DNA of 64,000 bases from Bradyrhizobium manausense (GCF_018131105.1 NZ_JAFCJI010000001.1:1240001-1304000); one strand, 5' to 3'; shown: positions 1 through 9,003, counted from the first letter of the stretch. Notes: generated by a model from the sequence alone, not told the origin. Numbers and translations are program-made.

Positions 1-427
1 CAGCGATCCCCTGAGCGCACCGACCGCGCTGATGCATAGTCTGAAGCACTACAAGGTGCTTCACGAGAAGAATGTCATTCTCACCATCGAGACCGCGCAG
101 ACGCCACGCATCGACCTGGCCGAGCGGGTGAGGCTGGAACAGATCTCGCCGACCTTCTCCAAGGTGACGCTGAAGTTCGGCTTCATGGAATCGCCCAATG
201 TGCCGAAGGCGCTGGCGATCGCCCGCAAGCTCGGCTGGCAGTTCGACATCATGTCGACCTCGTTCTTCCTGTCGCGCAGGGCGCTGAAGCCCGCCGCCCA
301 TTCCGGCATGCCCCGCTGGCAGGACCGGCTGTTCATCTCGCTCAGCCGTTCTGCCAACGATGCCACCGACTATTTCCAGATCCCCTCGGGGCGCGTCGTC
401 GAGGTCGGCACACAGGTGACGATCTAG
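1..427 (+). CDS. kup: Kup-type low-affinity potassium transporter, C-terminal part
   Basis: The frame is open from the window edge (first full codon at base 2), so only the last about 141 residues are present. They match the cytoplasmic C-terminal domain of Kup/HAK potassium:proton symporters: a segment reading [16 protein letters not shown] followed by VILTIET, and later a stretch ending [20 protein letters not shown], which is characteristic of the family end. The membrane part and the start lie upstream of the window. The known role is proton-coupled potassium uptake in the inner membrane. The gene ends with TAG and about 160 bases separate it from the next gene, so it is probably not co-transcribed with it. 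Confidence 0.9.
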   Translation, partial: SDPLSAPTALMHSLKHYKVLHEKNVILTIETAQTPRIDLAERVRLEQISPTFSKVTLKFGFMESPNVPKALAIARKLGWQFDIMSTSFFLSRRALKPAAHSGMPRWQDRLFISLSRSANDATDYFQIPSGRVVEVGTQVTI

Positions 428-587
428 GGCCGGGATTCAAAGGCCGCACTTCAAGTCGCTGCAATTTAGCTTTAACTTGCGCAAGGCAGCCCAAGCCTTT
501 GTAGCGCTTGATTTTCGCTGCCTGAGAGGCGAGGTTGCCGCCCGCCGGGATCGCCCCGGGACGCGCCCTGCGACGTTGGAGGATGAT

Positions 588-914
588 GTGGCAAATCAAG
601 TACAGGATCTGACCCCCGAGGAGGTCTCCAAGGGTGTCGCGGAGGGCCGCTACCTGCTCGTCGACGTCCGAGAGCCGAACGAGGTCCAGGCCGAGGCTTA
701 CCCCTACGGCGTCGTCGTGCCGCTCTCGACCTTCGATCCCAAGGCGATTCCAGACCCCCAGGGCAAGGAGGTCGTTTTCGCCTGTCGTTCAGGCAAGCGC
801 TCGGTGACCGCCTCGCTCGCCGCCCAGGCGGCGGGCCTCCCCTACGACAAGCATCTGGCCGGCGGCATGCTCGGCTGGAAGGCGGCGGGTCTTCCCAGCA
901 AGGTCGGTGGCTGA
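588..914 (+). CDS. Rhodanese-like domain protein
   Basis: A single rhodanese fold of 108 residues. The catalytic loop is visible as FACRSGKRS, with the nucleophilic Cys near residue 65. The fold starts with the usual LLVDVREPNE segment and ends with a GGMLGWKAAGLP motif, both standard for single-domain sulfurtransferases. The likely role is cytoplasmic persulfide transfer; the acceptor cannot be told. I chose the GTG at 588 because TTGGAGG lies 5 bases before it and the protein then begins just ahead of the domain; upstream codons in the same frame have no family character. The stop overlaps the GTG start of the following aminotransferase, which suggests translational coupling. Confidence 0.85.
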   Translation: MANQVQDLTPEEVSKGVAEGRYLLVDVREPNEVQAEAYPYGVVVPLSTFDPKAIPDPQGKEVVFACRSGKRSVTASLAAQAAGLPYDKHLAGGMLGWKAAGLPSKVGG

Positions 915-2103
915 CCTCACGATGACGACCAAGAGCTCCTCACTGAACAAGGTCTTCGCCGACCTGCCCGTCACCATCTTCGAGGCGATGTCGCAGGCCG
1001 CGCGCGACAACAACGCCATCAATCTCGGCCAGGGCTTCCCTGATGATCCCGGCCCCGAGGACATCCGCCGTGCGGCCGCCGAGGCCTCGCTCAACGGCTA
1101 CAATCAGTATCCGTCGATGATGGGCATCCCGGAACTGCGCCAGGCGATCGCTACGCACTACGGCCATTGGCACGGGCTCAAGCTCGATCCGATGAGCGAG
1201 GTCATGGTGACTTCCGGTGGCACCGAGGCGCTGACCTCGGCGATCCTCTCGGTGGTACAGCCCGGCGACGAGGTCGTCTGCTTCCAACCGGTCTATGATT
1301 CCTATTTGCCGATCATCCGCCAGGCCGGCGGCATCCCGCGCCTGGTGCGGCTCGAGCCGCCGCACTGGCGGCTGAATGAGGACATGCTGAAAAGCGTCTT
1401 CAATTCAAAGACCAAGGCGGTGCTGTTCAACAATCCCTTGAATCCTAGCGCCGTGGTCTATCCGCGCGAGGACCTCGAATTGCTGGCGCGCTACTGCCAG
1501 GAGTTCGACGTCATCGCGATCTGCGACGAGGTCTGGGAGCACGTCACCTTCGACGAGCACAAGCACATCCCGCTGATCACCATCCCCGGCATGCGCGAGC
1601 GCACCATCAAGGTCGGCTCGGCCGGCAAGATCTTCTCGCTGACGGGCTGGAAGATCGGCTTCGTCTGCGCCGCGCCTCCGCTGCTGCGCGTCGCCGCCAA
1701 GGTGCACCAGTTCCTGACCTTCACCACCGCGCCGAACCTCCAGGCCGCCGTCGCCTACGGCCTCGGCAAACCCGACGAGTACTTCCTGTCGATGCGCCAG
1801 GATCTGGTGCGGAGCAGGGACCGCCTCACCAGGGGGCTCGAGAGCCTCGGCTTCCCCGTGCTGAAGTCGCAGGGCACCTACTTCCTCACCGTCGACCTGT
1901 CGCCGCTCGGGCTCAACGAGAGCGATGCCGAGTTCTGCTGGCGGATCGTGAAGGACTACAAGGTCGCGGCGATCCCGGTGTCGGCGTTCTACGAGCAGGA
2001 CCCCGTGACCTCCGTGGTCCGCTTCTGCTTCGCCAAGAAGGACCAGACGCTCGACACCGCGCTGGAGCGGCTGTCGGACGCGATCCGCGGGCGCAAGAGG
2101 TAG
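907..2103 (+). CDS. PLP-dependent class I/II aminotransferase (kynurenine/methionine aminotransferase-like)
   Basis: A 398-residue fold-type I aminotransferase. Visible landmarks are INLGQGFPD near the N-terminus, TSGGTEALT (phosphate-binding region), the FNNPLNP segment, CDEVWEHV (Asp contacting the pyridine nitrogen) and SAGKIFSLTGWKIGF with the Schiff-base Lys. The C-terminal arginine is in SVVRFCFAKKD. The pattern resembles YbdL/kynurenine aminotransferase-like enzymes that act on methionine, glutamine or aromatic amino acids; the substrate is not decided by the sequence. It starts with GTG overlapping the rhodanese stop; an in-frame ATG at 922 is an alternative. NNPLNPSA stands where NNPHNPTG is usual in this group, a small departure from the common motif. 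Confidence 0.88.
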   Translation: MADLTMTTKSSSLNKVFADLPVTIFEAMSQAARDNNAINLGQGFPDDPGPEDIRRAAAEASLNGYNQYPSMMGIPELRQAIATHYGHWHGLKLDPMSEVMVTSGGTEALTSAILSVVQPGDEVVCFQPVYDSYLPIIRQAGGIPRLVRLEPPHWRLNEDMLKSVFNSKTKAVLFNNPLNPSAVVYPREDLELLARYCQEFDVIAICDEVWEHVTFDEHKHIPLITIPGMRERTIKVGSAGKIFSLTGWKIGFVCAAPPLLRVAAKVHQFLTFTTAPNLQAAVAYGLGKPDEYFLSMRQDLVRSRDRLTRGLESLGFPVLKSQGTYFLTVDLSPLGLNESDAEFCWRIVKDYKVAAIPVSAFYEQDPVTSVVRFCFAKKDQTLDTALERLSDAIRGRKR

Positions 2104-2110
2104 ACGGGAG

Positions 2111-3238
2111 ATGACGAACGTCAGCGGCTCCAGGCTTTGCTTTTCCGGGCGTTTCCTTGGTTTTGCAATCGCCGCCGCGCTGACGTTGCTCTTCGCCCCC
2201 GCAGGGGCCGAGGAGCGCGTCGTCAACTTCTACAACTGGTCGAACTACATGGCGCCTGGCGTCCTTGAGGCCTTCACCAAGGAGACCAGCATCAAGGTGG
2301 TCTACGACACCTTCGACGCCAACGAGACGCTTGAGACTCGCCTGATGGCCGGCAAGTCCGGCTACGACGTCGTGGTGCCCACGGCGTATTTCCTCCAGCG
2401 CCAGATCAAGGCAAACATCTTCCAGAAGCTCGACAAGTCGAAGCTGCCGAACCTCGCCAACGCCTGGCCGATGGTGACCAAGAATCTCGCGACCTACGAT
2501 CCCGGCAACGAGTTTGCCGTGAACTACATGTGGGGCACGACGGGGATCGGCTACAACGTCGCCAAGGTGAAGCAGATCCTCGGGGCTGATGCGAAGATCG
2601 ACAGCTGGGACATCGTCTTCAAGCCGGAGAACCTCGCCAAGTTCAAGGACTGCGGCGTGCACATGCTCGACTCCGCCGACGATATCTTTCCGGCGGCGCT
2701 CAACTATCTCGGGCTCGATCCGAACTCGACCAAGCAGGCCGACCTCGAGAAGGCCGCCGATGTCGTCGCAAAAGTCCGGCCCTTCGTCCGCAAGTTTCAC
2801 TCGTCCGAATATCTGAGTGCGCTGGCGACCGGCGAGGTCTGCTTCGTGGTCGGCTGGTCCGGCGACGTCATGCAAGCCCGTGCGCGTGCGGCCGAAGCCA
2901 AGACCGGCATCGAGATCGGCTATGCGATCCCGAAAGAGGGCGCGCAGATGTTCTTCGACAATCTTGCGATCCCCGCGGATGCGAAGAACGTCAAGGAAGC
3001 CTACGAGCTGATCAACTACCTCTATCGCCCGGATGTTGCCGCCAAGAACTCGGACTTCCTGTCCTACGCCAACGGCAATCTCGCCAGCCAGAAGCTGGTC
3101 GATCCGAAAATCCTAGGTGACAAGAACATTTATCCTGATGAGGCGATGCTCTCGAAACTGTTCGTCATCACCGCCCGCGATCCCGCCACCCAGCGCATCA
3201 TCAACCGGCTCTGGACCAGGGTGAAGACGGGGAGGTGA
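2111..3238 (+). CDS. Periplasmic polyamine-binding protein (PotD/PotF family)
   Basis: A 375-residue extracellular solute-binding protein. The first about 33 residues are a signal peptide with a hydrophobic core and an Ala-rich cleavage region. The mature part begins RVVNFYNWSNYMAPG, the typical start of putrescine/spermidine-binding proteins, and contains YDTFDANETLETRLMAG and YDVVVPTAYF, both family hallmarks; the overall pattern is nearer PotF than PotD. It should deliver polyamines to an ABC importer, but no permease or ATPase gene is adjacent, so partners must be encoded elsewhere. It follows the aminotransferase by 7 bases and is probably in the same operon. GGGAG just before the ATG serves as ribosome binding site. 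Confidence 0.88.
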   Translation: MTNVSGSRLCFSGRFLGFAIAAALTLLFAPAGAEERVVNFYNWSNYMAPGVLEAFTKETSIKVVYDTFDANETLETRLMAGKSGYDVVVPTAYFLQRQIKANIFQKLDKSKLPNLANAWPMVTKNLATYDPGNEFAVNYMWGTTGIGYNVAKVKQILGADAKIDSWDIVFKPENLAKFKDCGVHMLDSADDIFPAALNYLGLDPNSTKQADLEKAADVVAKVRPFVRKFHSSEYLSALATGEVCFVVGWSGDVMQARARAAEAKTGIEIGYAIPKEGAQMFFDNLAIPADAKNVKEAYELINYLYRPDVAAKNSDFLSYANGNLASQKLVDPKILGDKNIYPDEAMLSKLFVITARDPATQRIINRLWTRVKTGR

Positions 3239-3257
3239 GCGGCGGCTGACCAGTCTG

Positions 3258-4190
3258 CTACCGCCAACGCCGGTGCAGCCACAGCCACTGCTCGGGATAT
3301 TCGCGCACCCAGCCTTCCACCACATTGGTGATCGCCTGCGTCGTGCCCTGGATGTCGATCTTGCCTTCGGCATCGCGGACCGGCGGAATTTCTTCGGTCA
3401 GCTCCGCGACGAAACGGTTGCCGGGTTTGCGGATGATTCGGACGCCGTGGATCGGGCATTCGACCTGGCGCAGCAGGCGCGCCAGCATCGGATTGGCGCG
3501 GGTCTTGCGGCCGAAGAAGGTGACCTCGACGCCGCCGGTCAGATACTGGTCGACCAGCATGGCGACGTGCTTGCCGTCCTTGAGTGCCTGCGCGAGCCGC
3601 AGCGGCGCGTCGCGCCCCGCGGGGATCAGCGTGCCCATGTTGACCTGGCGCATCTCCTGGATGATGCGGTCGGCCGAGGCAATGTTCGGCCGGCGATAGA
3701 GGATCGCGGTATCCAGCCCGTGCGACACCGCCGCGAGCGCCGGCAATTCCCAATTGGAAAGATGCGCGGCGAAGATCAGCGCCGGCTTGCCGTCGTCCCG
3801 GATGTTGTCGAAGAGCTCGATCGTACGCTGAGGCAGTTCGATCCGGCTGTTCTCCGGATGGTCGCGGACATAGTCCCAAACATGATCCATATGGGCGAAT
3901 TCGCCGCCGACGCGGCCGAGATTGTCCCACACGCCCATCAGGATCTGCTCGATCTCGTCGGGCGACTTTTCCGGAAATGCCGCGGTGAGATTGGCTCGGC
4001 CAATACGGTGCTCGCGCAGGCGCGGGCCGATCAGCTTGGTGACGCGCGCGAAAAAGTCTGAGGTCTTGACCGGATCGAAATAGCGCGTGGTGCGCAGCAT
4101 GCCGACTGTGGCGGCACCGATCAGGCTGCCGCCGATCGACTTGGCCGCATTCCGCGCGCGAATCTTCGTGCTGATGGAAATCAGCGCCAT
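3258..4190 (-). CDS. lpxXL: Lipid A biosynthesis acyltransferase, LpxXL-like (HtrB/LpxL family)
   Basis: A 310-residue member of the lysophospholipid/lipid A acyltransferase family. The catalytic HX4E motif is seen in AAHLSNWELPAL, and a conserved block follows at ILYRRPN and VAMLVDQYLTGG. It is the last gene of the acpXL cluster, so by analogy with rhizobia it should transfer the very long (omega-1)-hydroxy fatty acid from AcpXL to lipid A at the inner membrane. An N-terminal hydrophobic stretch (residues 19-32) would anchor it. It begins 8 bases after fabF1XL ends. In Rhizobium and Sinorhizobium an alcohol dehydrogenase gene usually sits between fabF1XL and lpxXL; it is absent here. Confidence 0.87.
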   Translation of the reverse strand: MALISISTKIRARNAAKSIGGSLIGAATVGMLRTTRYFDPVKTSDFFARVTKLIGPRLREHRIGRANLTAAFPEKSPDEIEQILMGVWDNLGRVGGEFAHMDHVWDYVRDHPENSRIELPQRTIELFDNIRDDGKPALIFAAHLSNWELPALAAVSHGLDTAILYRRPNIASADRIIQEMRQVNMGTLIPAGRDAPLRLAQALKDGKHVAMLVDQYLTGGVEVTFFGRKTRANPMLARLLRQVECPIHGVRIIRKPGNRFVAELTEEIPPVRDAEGKIDIQGTTQAITNVVEGWVREYPEQWLWLHRRWR

Positions 4191-4198
4191 GCGTCCGG

Positions 4199-5476
4199 TC
4201 AGGCCGGTTCGCGCGTCAGGATCAGCGAGGCGTTCTGGCCGCCGAAGCCGAACGAGTTCGACATGACGGCAGTGACGCGAGCGTCGCGCGCCTTGTTGCC
4301 GACCACGTTGAACAGGATCGTCGGATCGGGCGTCTCGTAGTTGATGGTCGGCGGAATGCGCTGATGCTCGAGCGTGAGCAGCGAGAAGATCGCTTCGACC
4401 GCGCCCGCGGCCGAGATGGTGTGGCCGACCATTGACTTGTTCGAGGTGACCGGAATCTTCTGCGCGAGATCGCCGAACACGGCCGAAGTCGTGTTGAACT
4501 CCATCTTGTCGTTCTCGGGCGTCGCGGTGCCGTGCGCGTTGATGTGGTCGATCTGGTCGGGCGTCATGCCGGCATCTGCCAGCGTCTTGTTCATGCAGCC
4601 GATGATCGGCTTGCCGTCGGGCGACGAGCGGGTGCGATGGAAGGAGTCGGTGAGCTCGCCGCAGCCGGCGAGCACGCCGAGGATCTTCGCGCCGCGCGCG
4701 GTGGCCGCTTCATAGCTTTCCAGCACCAAGGCGCCGGCGCCTTCGGCCATGACGAAGCCGTCGCGGTTCTTGGAGAAGGGACGGGAGGCCGCCTGCGGCG
4801 GATCGTTCTGGGTCGACAGCGCCGAGAGCAGCGAGAAGCGCACCAGCGCTTCCGGATTGACGGTGCCGTCAGTGGCGACGCACAACGCGGCATCGGTCTC
4901 ACCGCGGCGGATCGCTTCAACGCCGAGCTGGATCGAGGTGGCACCGGAGGCGCAGGCCGTCGAGAGCGAGATCGGCGAGCCCTTGGTACCGAAGGTTTCG
5001 GCGAGGTGCGCGGCGACCGAGCCGAACATGAAGCGGTGGTGATAGGCGCTGTACTTGCCGCCGCCGGAGATGCGCAAGAGATCGTCGTACGTGAAATCGG
5101 GTGAGCCGACGGCGCGGCCGAGCTCGCGGCGCTGCGGCCATTCGACTTCAACAGGCGCAACCGCGAGGAAGAGGGGACCCGGGAAATCGGCCTTGGCGCC
5201 GATGCCGGCCTGCGCGAGCGCTTCCTGCGTCACGATCTCGGCCATCCGTTCGGAGAGGCCGGTTGATGAGAACGGATCGACGCTGACGAAATCGACCGTG
5301 CCGGCCATCGTGGTTTTCAGTCCGTCGACCGGAAAGCGCGTGATGGTGCGGATGCCGGATTCGCCGGCGACGAGCTTGGCCCAATTGTCGGCCTTGCCGT
5401 TGCCGAGTGAGGTCATGATCCCCATGCCGGTGACGACGACGACGGGACGCCCGAGTTTGTCGCGTGGTGCAGTCAT
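4199..5476 (-). CDS. fabF1XL: Beta-ketoacyl-ACP synthase of the very-long-chain fatty acid cluster (FabF1XL)
   Basis: A 425-residue FabF/KAS II-type condensing enzyme with a complete catalytic triad: Cys175 in STACASG, His315 in NAHGTATPEND and His352 in VGHTISAAG. In rhizobia this enzyme elongates acyl chains on AcpXL to C28 or C30 for lipid A. It lies 48 bases after fabF2XL, whose product lacks the catalytic Cys, so the two probably work as a heterodimer in which this subunit is the active one. The start is an ATG preceded by GGGGGATCGAC. Assignment as the cluster-specific enzyme rather than housekeeping FabF rests on the neighbours. Confidence 0.9.
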   Translation of the reverse strand: MTAPRDKLGRPVVVVTGMGIMTSLGNGKADNWAKLVAGESGIRTITRFPVDGLKTTMAGTVDFVSVDPFSSTGLSERMAEIVTQEALAQAGIGAKADFPGPLFLAVAPVEVEWPQRRELGRAVGSPDFTYDDLLRISGGGKYSAYHHRFMFGSVAAHLAETFGTKGSPISLSTACASGATSIQLGVEAIRRGETDAALCVATDGTVNPEALVRFSLLSALSTQNDPPQAASRPFSKNRDGFVMAEGAGALVLESYEAATARGAKILGVLAGCGELTDSFHRTRSSPDGKPIIGCMNKTLADAGMTPDQIDHINAHGTATPENDKMEFNTTSAVFGDLAQKIPVTSNKSMVGHTISAAGAVEAIFSLLTLEHQRIPPTINYETPDPTILFNVVGNKARDARVTAVMSNSFGFGGQNASLILTREPA

Positions 5477-5524
5477 GTCGATCCCCCGATAAAGCTAGAG
5501 CATTCAGCCAAAGCGCGCCGCGCC

Positions 5525-6730
5525 TTAGCTGACAGCCTCGACCAGCGCCATGCCTTCGCCGCGCCAGTGTCCCGCCCCCACCACAACAATCTGGGTGGGC
5601 GCCCCCTGCATTTCAATCTCGGTTCCGGTCGAGTCGTTCGCCGGGAACAGCGCGCCGCGCGAGATCGACAGCGCTGCGAGTGCGAGCCCCAGCGGGAATT
5701 GCGTTTCCATGGTGTGGCCGAACATCGTGCCGGTCGCGCGCACCGGGAAGTCGGGGTGTTGCTTCAGGAAGCCGCGCTCCTCCGACGTTGCAGGCTCCGC
5801 GCCCGACGCACCCGAGATGATCGCGCCCTTGCCCTCGCGCCTGGGCAGCTTGGCCCAGAGCTTCTCCAGCGTCGCTTCCATGTCGCCGGACTGCTTGCGG
5901 CGGGCGAGATCCGTCACCACGCTCGACAGCTTTGCGTACGGCTTTGCGCCGCGCGCTTCCGCATGCGCCCTGGATTCCAGCACCAGGAACGCGCCGGCCG
6001 AGCCGAGTGCGAAGCCTGCGTGGTCCTTGCGCGCCCAGACCGGAGCGAACTTGTCCTTCAGATTGAAGTCGCCGAATTCGTAGAGGACCATCAGGTCCTT
6101 GCGCTCGCCATTATGCGAGCCGCCGACGAGTGCGATGTCGCTCTCGCCCGAGGCGATGCGCGAAAGCGCGATGCGCGCGGCATCGGCGCCCGCAACCTCT
6201 TCGCCCATGAAGGTGCGCGAGGTGCCGCCGAGACCGTTGACGATGGCGATGTTGCCGGCGAGCAGGTTCGAGAGCTGGGCCAGGAACAGCGTCGGCCGGA
6301 GATCGCTCATCAGCCGTTCGTTGAGGAAGCCCGGCGCATTGGCGCCCTTGGCTTCGGCGGTGAGCACGCCGGTGTCGACATTGAGATCGCGCTCGCCGCC
6401 GCCGGCGGCCACGACCATGTCGATCTTCGAGAGAATATCCTTGTTGCCCTTGATGCCTGCGGAGTCGAGCGCGAGGCCCGCGGCGTAGACGCCGATGCGC
6501 TGCCAGGCTTCCATCTGGCGCTGGTCGCCCTTCTTCGGGATCTGGCTGTCGAAAGAGACAGGCAGCAGCGGGTGCACGATGAAGGGCGCAAAGCCCTCCT
6601 CGTCGACATTGATGCGCTTCTCGGAGAGCGCGGCCCAATTGGCGTCGAGACCTTCGCCGAGCGAGGTAGCAAGACCAATACCTGTGATCCAGACTTCCGT
6701 CTGGCCCGGCTTCGAAGCATTGTCAGTCAT
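5525..6730 (-). CDS. fabF2XL: Ketosynthase-like protein lacking the active-site cysteine (FabF2XL, chain-length-factor-like)
   Basis: A 401-residue thiolase-fold ketosynthase homologue. The position of the nucleophile reads GLGGTSRTF around residue 170, so Cys is replaced, and I find no cysteine anywhere in the protein. The first catalytic His (NAHG in FabF1XL) is replaced in ISGASGAEP near residue 308, while the second His is kept in FGHTMETQF (His339). Such losses are known from chain-length factors of type II polyketide synthases, which pair with an active ketosynthase. I infer that it sets product length for FabF1XL. The start overlaps the fabZXL stop by 4 bases, supporting translational coupling. 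Confidence 0.85.
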   Translation of the reverse strand: MTDNASKPGQTEVWITGIGLATSLGEGLDANWAALSEKRINVDEEGFAPFIVHPLLPVSFDSQIPKKGDQRQMEAWQRIGVYAAGLALDSAGIKGNKDILSKIDMVVAAGGGERDLNVDTGVLTAEAKGANAPGFLNERLMSDLRPTLFLAQLSNLLAGNIAIVNGLGGTSRTFMGEEVAGADAARIALSRIASGESDIALVGGSHNGERKDLMVLYEFGDFNLKDKFAPVWARKDHAGFALGSAGAFLVLESRAHAEARGAKPYAKLSSVVTDLARRKQSGDMEATLEKLWAKLPRREGKGAIISGASGAEPATSEERGFLKQHPDFPVRATGTMFGHTMETQFPLGLALAALSISRGALFPANDSTGTEIEMQGAPTQIVVVGAGHWRGEGMALVEAVS

Positions 6731-7197
6731 GGCGAGACGGCCTGTTGCGGAAAGCCGATGCGCTTGGCGAACGAATCCATGTAGCCGCGCATATCCGCAT
6801 TGGGGAAGGGAATCTGCGTGAAGGTGAGCGTCGAGTTCGCGCGCAGCTTGCCGCCGACCCGGATCTTGGCCTCGGTCACGGCGTAGCCCGAGCCCTCGTG
6901 GGCCAGCGTCGCCTCGATGCTCATGAGATCGCCAGGGAACACCGAGCCGCGGACCTTGGCCTCCTTGACAGCGGCTAGGATCGGCATGCGCTCGAATTTG
7001 AGCACGCCGAGCTGCAGCCAGCCCGAGGCCTGCGCCATTGATTCGATCAGCAGCACGCCGGGCATCAGGGGATAGCCCGGGAAGTGCCCCTCGAAGATGG
7101 TGCTCTCCTTGGGGACCTGGGCCTCGACGACGATCTTCTTCTCGTCGACGTTGAGGTCGACGATGCGATCGATCATGTGGAAGTATTCGAGTTGCAT
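6727..7197 (-). CDS. fabZXL: 3-hydroxyacyl-ACP dehydratase, FabZ-like (FabZXL)
   Basis: A 156-residue hot-dog dehydratase. The catalytic region GHFPGYPLMPGVLLIESMAQ carries the His (HFPG) and the Glu (LLIES) expected in FabZ. It begins MQLEYFHMIDRIV, as in other FabZXL proteins, and lacks a longer N-terminal extension, so I use the ATG at 7197, 10 bases after the acpXL stop, rather than an upstream codon at 7254 that would overlap acpXL. It should dehydrate 3-hydroxyacyl-AcpXL during very-long-chain fatty acid elongation in the cytoplasm. Confidence 0.87.
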   Translation of the reverse strand: MQLEYFHMIDRIVDLNVDEKKIVVEAQVPKESTIFEGHFPGYPLMPGVLLIESMAQASGWLQLGVLKFERMPILAAVKEAKVRGSVFPGDLMSIEATLAHEGSGYAVTEAKIRVGGKLRANSTLTFTQIPFPNADMRGYMDSFAKRIGFPQQAVSP

Positions 7198-7207
7198 GAC
7201 CGCCCGA

Positions 7208-7498
7208 TTAGGCGCTCGCGCCCTTGGCGGCAACCAGTTCGTCGATGCGCGCACACAGGTTCTTCAGCACGAAATACTGCTCGGTGGTCGCCTTGCCGTC
7301 GTTGACTTCCTGGGTCCACTTTTCCAGCGGCAGCTTGATGCCGAACTGCTTGTCGATTGCGAACGCGATGTCCAGGAAATCGAGGCTGTCGATGCCGAGG
7401 TCATCGATGGCATGGCTATCCGGCGTGATCGTGTCGCGCGGAATGTCGCAGGTTTCAGCGATGATCGTAGCGACCTGATCGAATGTGGATGACATCAC
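7208..7498 (-). CDS. acpXL: Acyl carrier protein AcpXL
   Basis: A 96-residue acyl carrier protein. The phosphopantetheine attachment serine is in [15 protein letters not shown] (Ser near 43). The protein is longer than housekeeping ACP (about 78 residues) and carries the C-terminal helix ending [12 protein letters not shown] seen in AcpXL of rhizobia, the special carrier for the 27-hydroxyoctacosanoate of lipid A. It is the first gene of the five-gene minus-strand operon, whose promoter should lie in 7499-7560. Two adjacent Met codons (7498 and 7495) are both possible starts. Confidence 0.92.
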   Translation of the reverse strand: MMSSTFDQVATIIAETCDIPRDTITPDSHAIDDLGIDSLDFLDIAFAIDKQFGIKLPLEKWTQEVNDGKATTEQYFVLKNLCARIDELVAAKGASA

Positions 7499-7734
7499 TA
7501 AGCCTTTGATATATTGCGAGTATTTGTCGGGTATCCAGGAGTGGCACGGTGGGTGGGCATCGCGCCCCGATGACGCCCTCTAACACCCCTCTGGACGGGT
7601 CGAGAGCCCGTATATCGGAGCGTCGCCCTGAGTTCAATGGAGCCGGACGGGGCCGTGGACAGGCTTGGGGATGCCGGTCGGCGAGGCCCCAGCCGGAGAT
7701 AACCGCCGCCGGCGGCCTTGGATGCCGGACCGGC

Positions 7735-8079
7735 CTAGATGTGCGGCGTCGTGATCTTGACGCAGTCCCGGCGGCCCATCAGCACGCAATCCTGGGTCCG
7801 GCGCAGATCGGCGATGCTGACCGCAAGCCAGATCCCGATTGCGGTCAGCGCGATGGTGAAGGCGAGCGCGGCGATGTTGGCGAGCATGCGATGGCGGAAA
7901 TCGTCCGGCTCCTCGCGAGGCTGCTCGTAGCGGGAAAGGTCGAGCGGTTCAGGGGCTGCTGCATGCAATGGCTGTACGGTACCGCTGCCCCGGTGGATCA
8001 CAGGGGAGGGCGTCGTCCGCGGCCTGAACTGGAGCACCTGGTGCTCGTCGTCCGAGGTTATGGGCCGCTGGGATTTCAT
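7735..8079 (-). CDS. Hypothetical single-pass membrane protein
   Basis: A 114-residue protein that I do not recognise. A hydrophilic, Pro- and Glu-rich N-terminal half (residues 1-60) is followed by one strong transmembrane segment (about residues 67-88) and a short basic tail with two cysteines in DCVLMGRRDCVKI. The likely topology is N-terminus in the cytoplasm and the Cys-containing tail outside, where a disulfide could form. It stands alone, transcribed away from the ParB-like gene and toward acpXL. Function unknown. Confidence 0.6.
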   Translation of the reverse strand: MKSQRPITSDDEHQVLQFRPRTTPSPVIHRGSGTVQPLHAAAPEPLDLSRYEQPREEPDDFRHRMLANIAALAFTIALTAIGIWLAVSIADLRRTQDCVLMGRRDCVKITTPHI

Positions 8080-8360
8080 GGGGCGGGGATCACTCCAAAG
8101 CAGCGAATTTTAGATAGCATAGGCGACACAGGCGTTGCAGAAAATCTTCTCGCCGCGCACGCCCGTTGCGGGTTCGCATGATCGTTCCCGACCATTTCCC
8201 AGGTGCGGCGAACGCCCCTCGCAACGGTTGTCATCCCGATGTCAGGGACGCACGGGTTGCGCTGCAGCAACAGCCCTGTGCCCATGTTGCCGCCGCAACG
8301 CCCATGGCATAATCGGGAACCCGGACCACAAGCTGCCACCAGACGAGAGGCCGTTCGATC

Positions 8361-8987
8361 ATGACCACCAATGCGCGCGAGCCGAGAGTGCACCCGGTGT
8401 CGATCCTGTCGCTGCGGCCGACGCAGATGACCGTCGGCATGCGCGAGGTCAAGGAGAAGCGCAAGCGCTGGCGCGAGCACGGCAAGAAGAAGCAGTCCGA
8501 TCTCCTGGGCACCCACATGATCCCCGTCGTCGCCGGACCCGACGGGCGCTACTACGTCATCGATCATCACCATCTCGGCCGCGCGCTGCACGACGAAGGC
8601 ATCAAGCAGGTGCTGGTCACCGTCGTCGGCGATCTCCGCATGGTCGAGCGCGAAGCGTTCTGGGGCGTGATGGACAACAAGCGCTGGGTCTATCCCTACG
8701 ATTCCAAGGGCGAGCGTCGCCCGTTCCGCGATCTGCCGAAATCGGTCGCCGACCTCAAGGACGATCCTTATCGCAGCCTTGCCGGCGAGCTGCGCCGCAT
8801 GGGCGGCTTCGCCAAGGACACCACGCCGTTCTCCGAATTCTTGTGGGCTGACTTCCTGCGCCGAAAGCTCTCGCGCAAGGCCGTCGACGCCGATTTCGGC
8901 AAGGCGCTCGAGAAGGCCCTGGCCGCGGCCAAGAGCAAGGACGCGGTCTATCTGCCCGGCTGGTGCGGGCCCGCATCGGAGGATTGA
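8361..8987 (+). CDS. ParB-like (ParB/Srx fold) protein
   Basis: A 208-residue protein with a ParB-like N-terminal fold: HPVSILSLRPTQMTVGMREV near the start and the conserved DGRYYVIDHHHLGRALHDEG segment at about residues 60-80, which corresponds to the nucleotide-binding box of ParB/Srx proteins. There is no helix-turn-helix or centromere-binding part, so it is unlikely to be a true chromosome-partitioning factor. Similar stand-alone proteins in proteobacteria have no assigned function. It is preceded by about 280 bases without a gene and is monocistronic. Confidence 0.7.
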   Translation: MTTNAREPRVHPVSILSLRPTQMTVGMREVKEKRKRWREHGKKKQSDLLGTHMIPVVAGPDGRYYVIDHHHLGRALHDEGIKQVLVTVVGDLRMVEREAFWGVMDNKRWVYPYDSKGERRPFRDLPKSVADLKDDPYRSLAGELRRMGGFAKDTTPFSEFLWADFLRRKLSRKAVDADFGKALEKALAAAKSKDAVYLPGWCGPASED

Positions 8988-9003
8988 TGCGCTCGCGCGC
9001 GCA

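Noticed and set aside
5567..6784. A 405-codon open frame opposite fabF2XL
   Set aside because: Arg- and His-rich shadow of a real gene, without start signal or domain.
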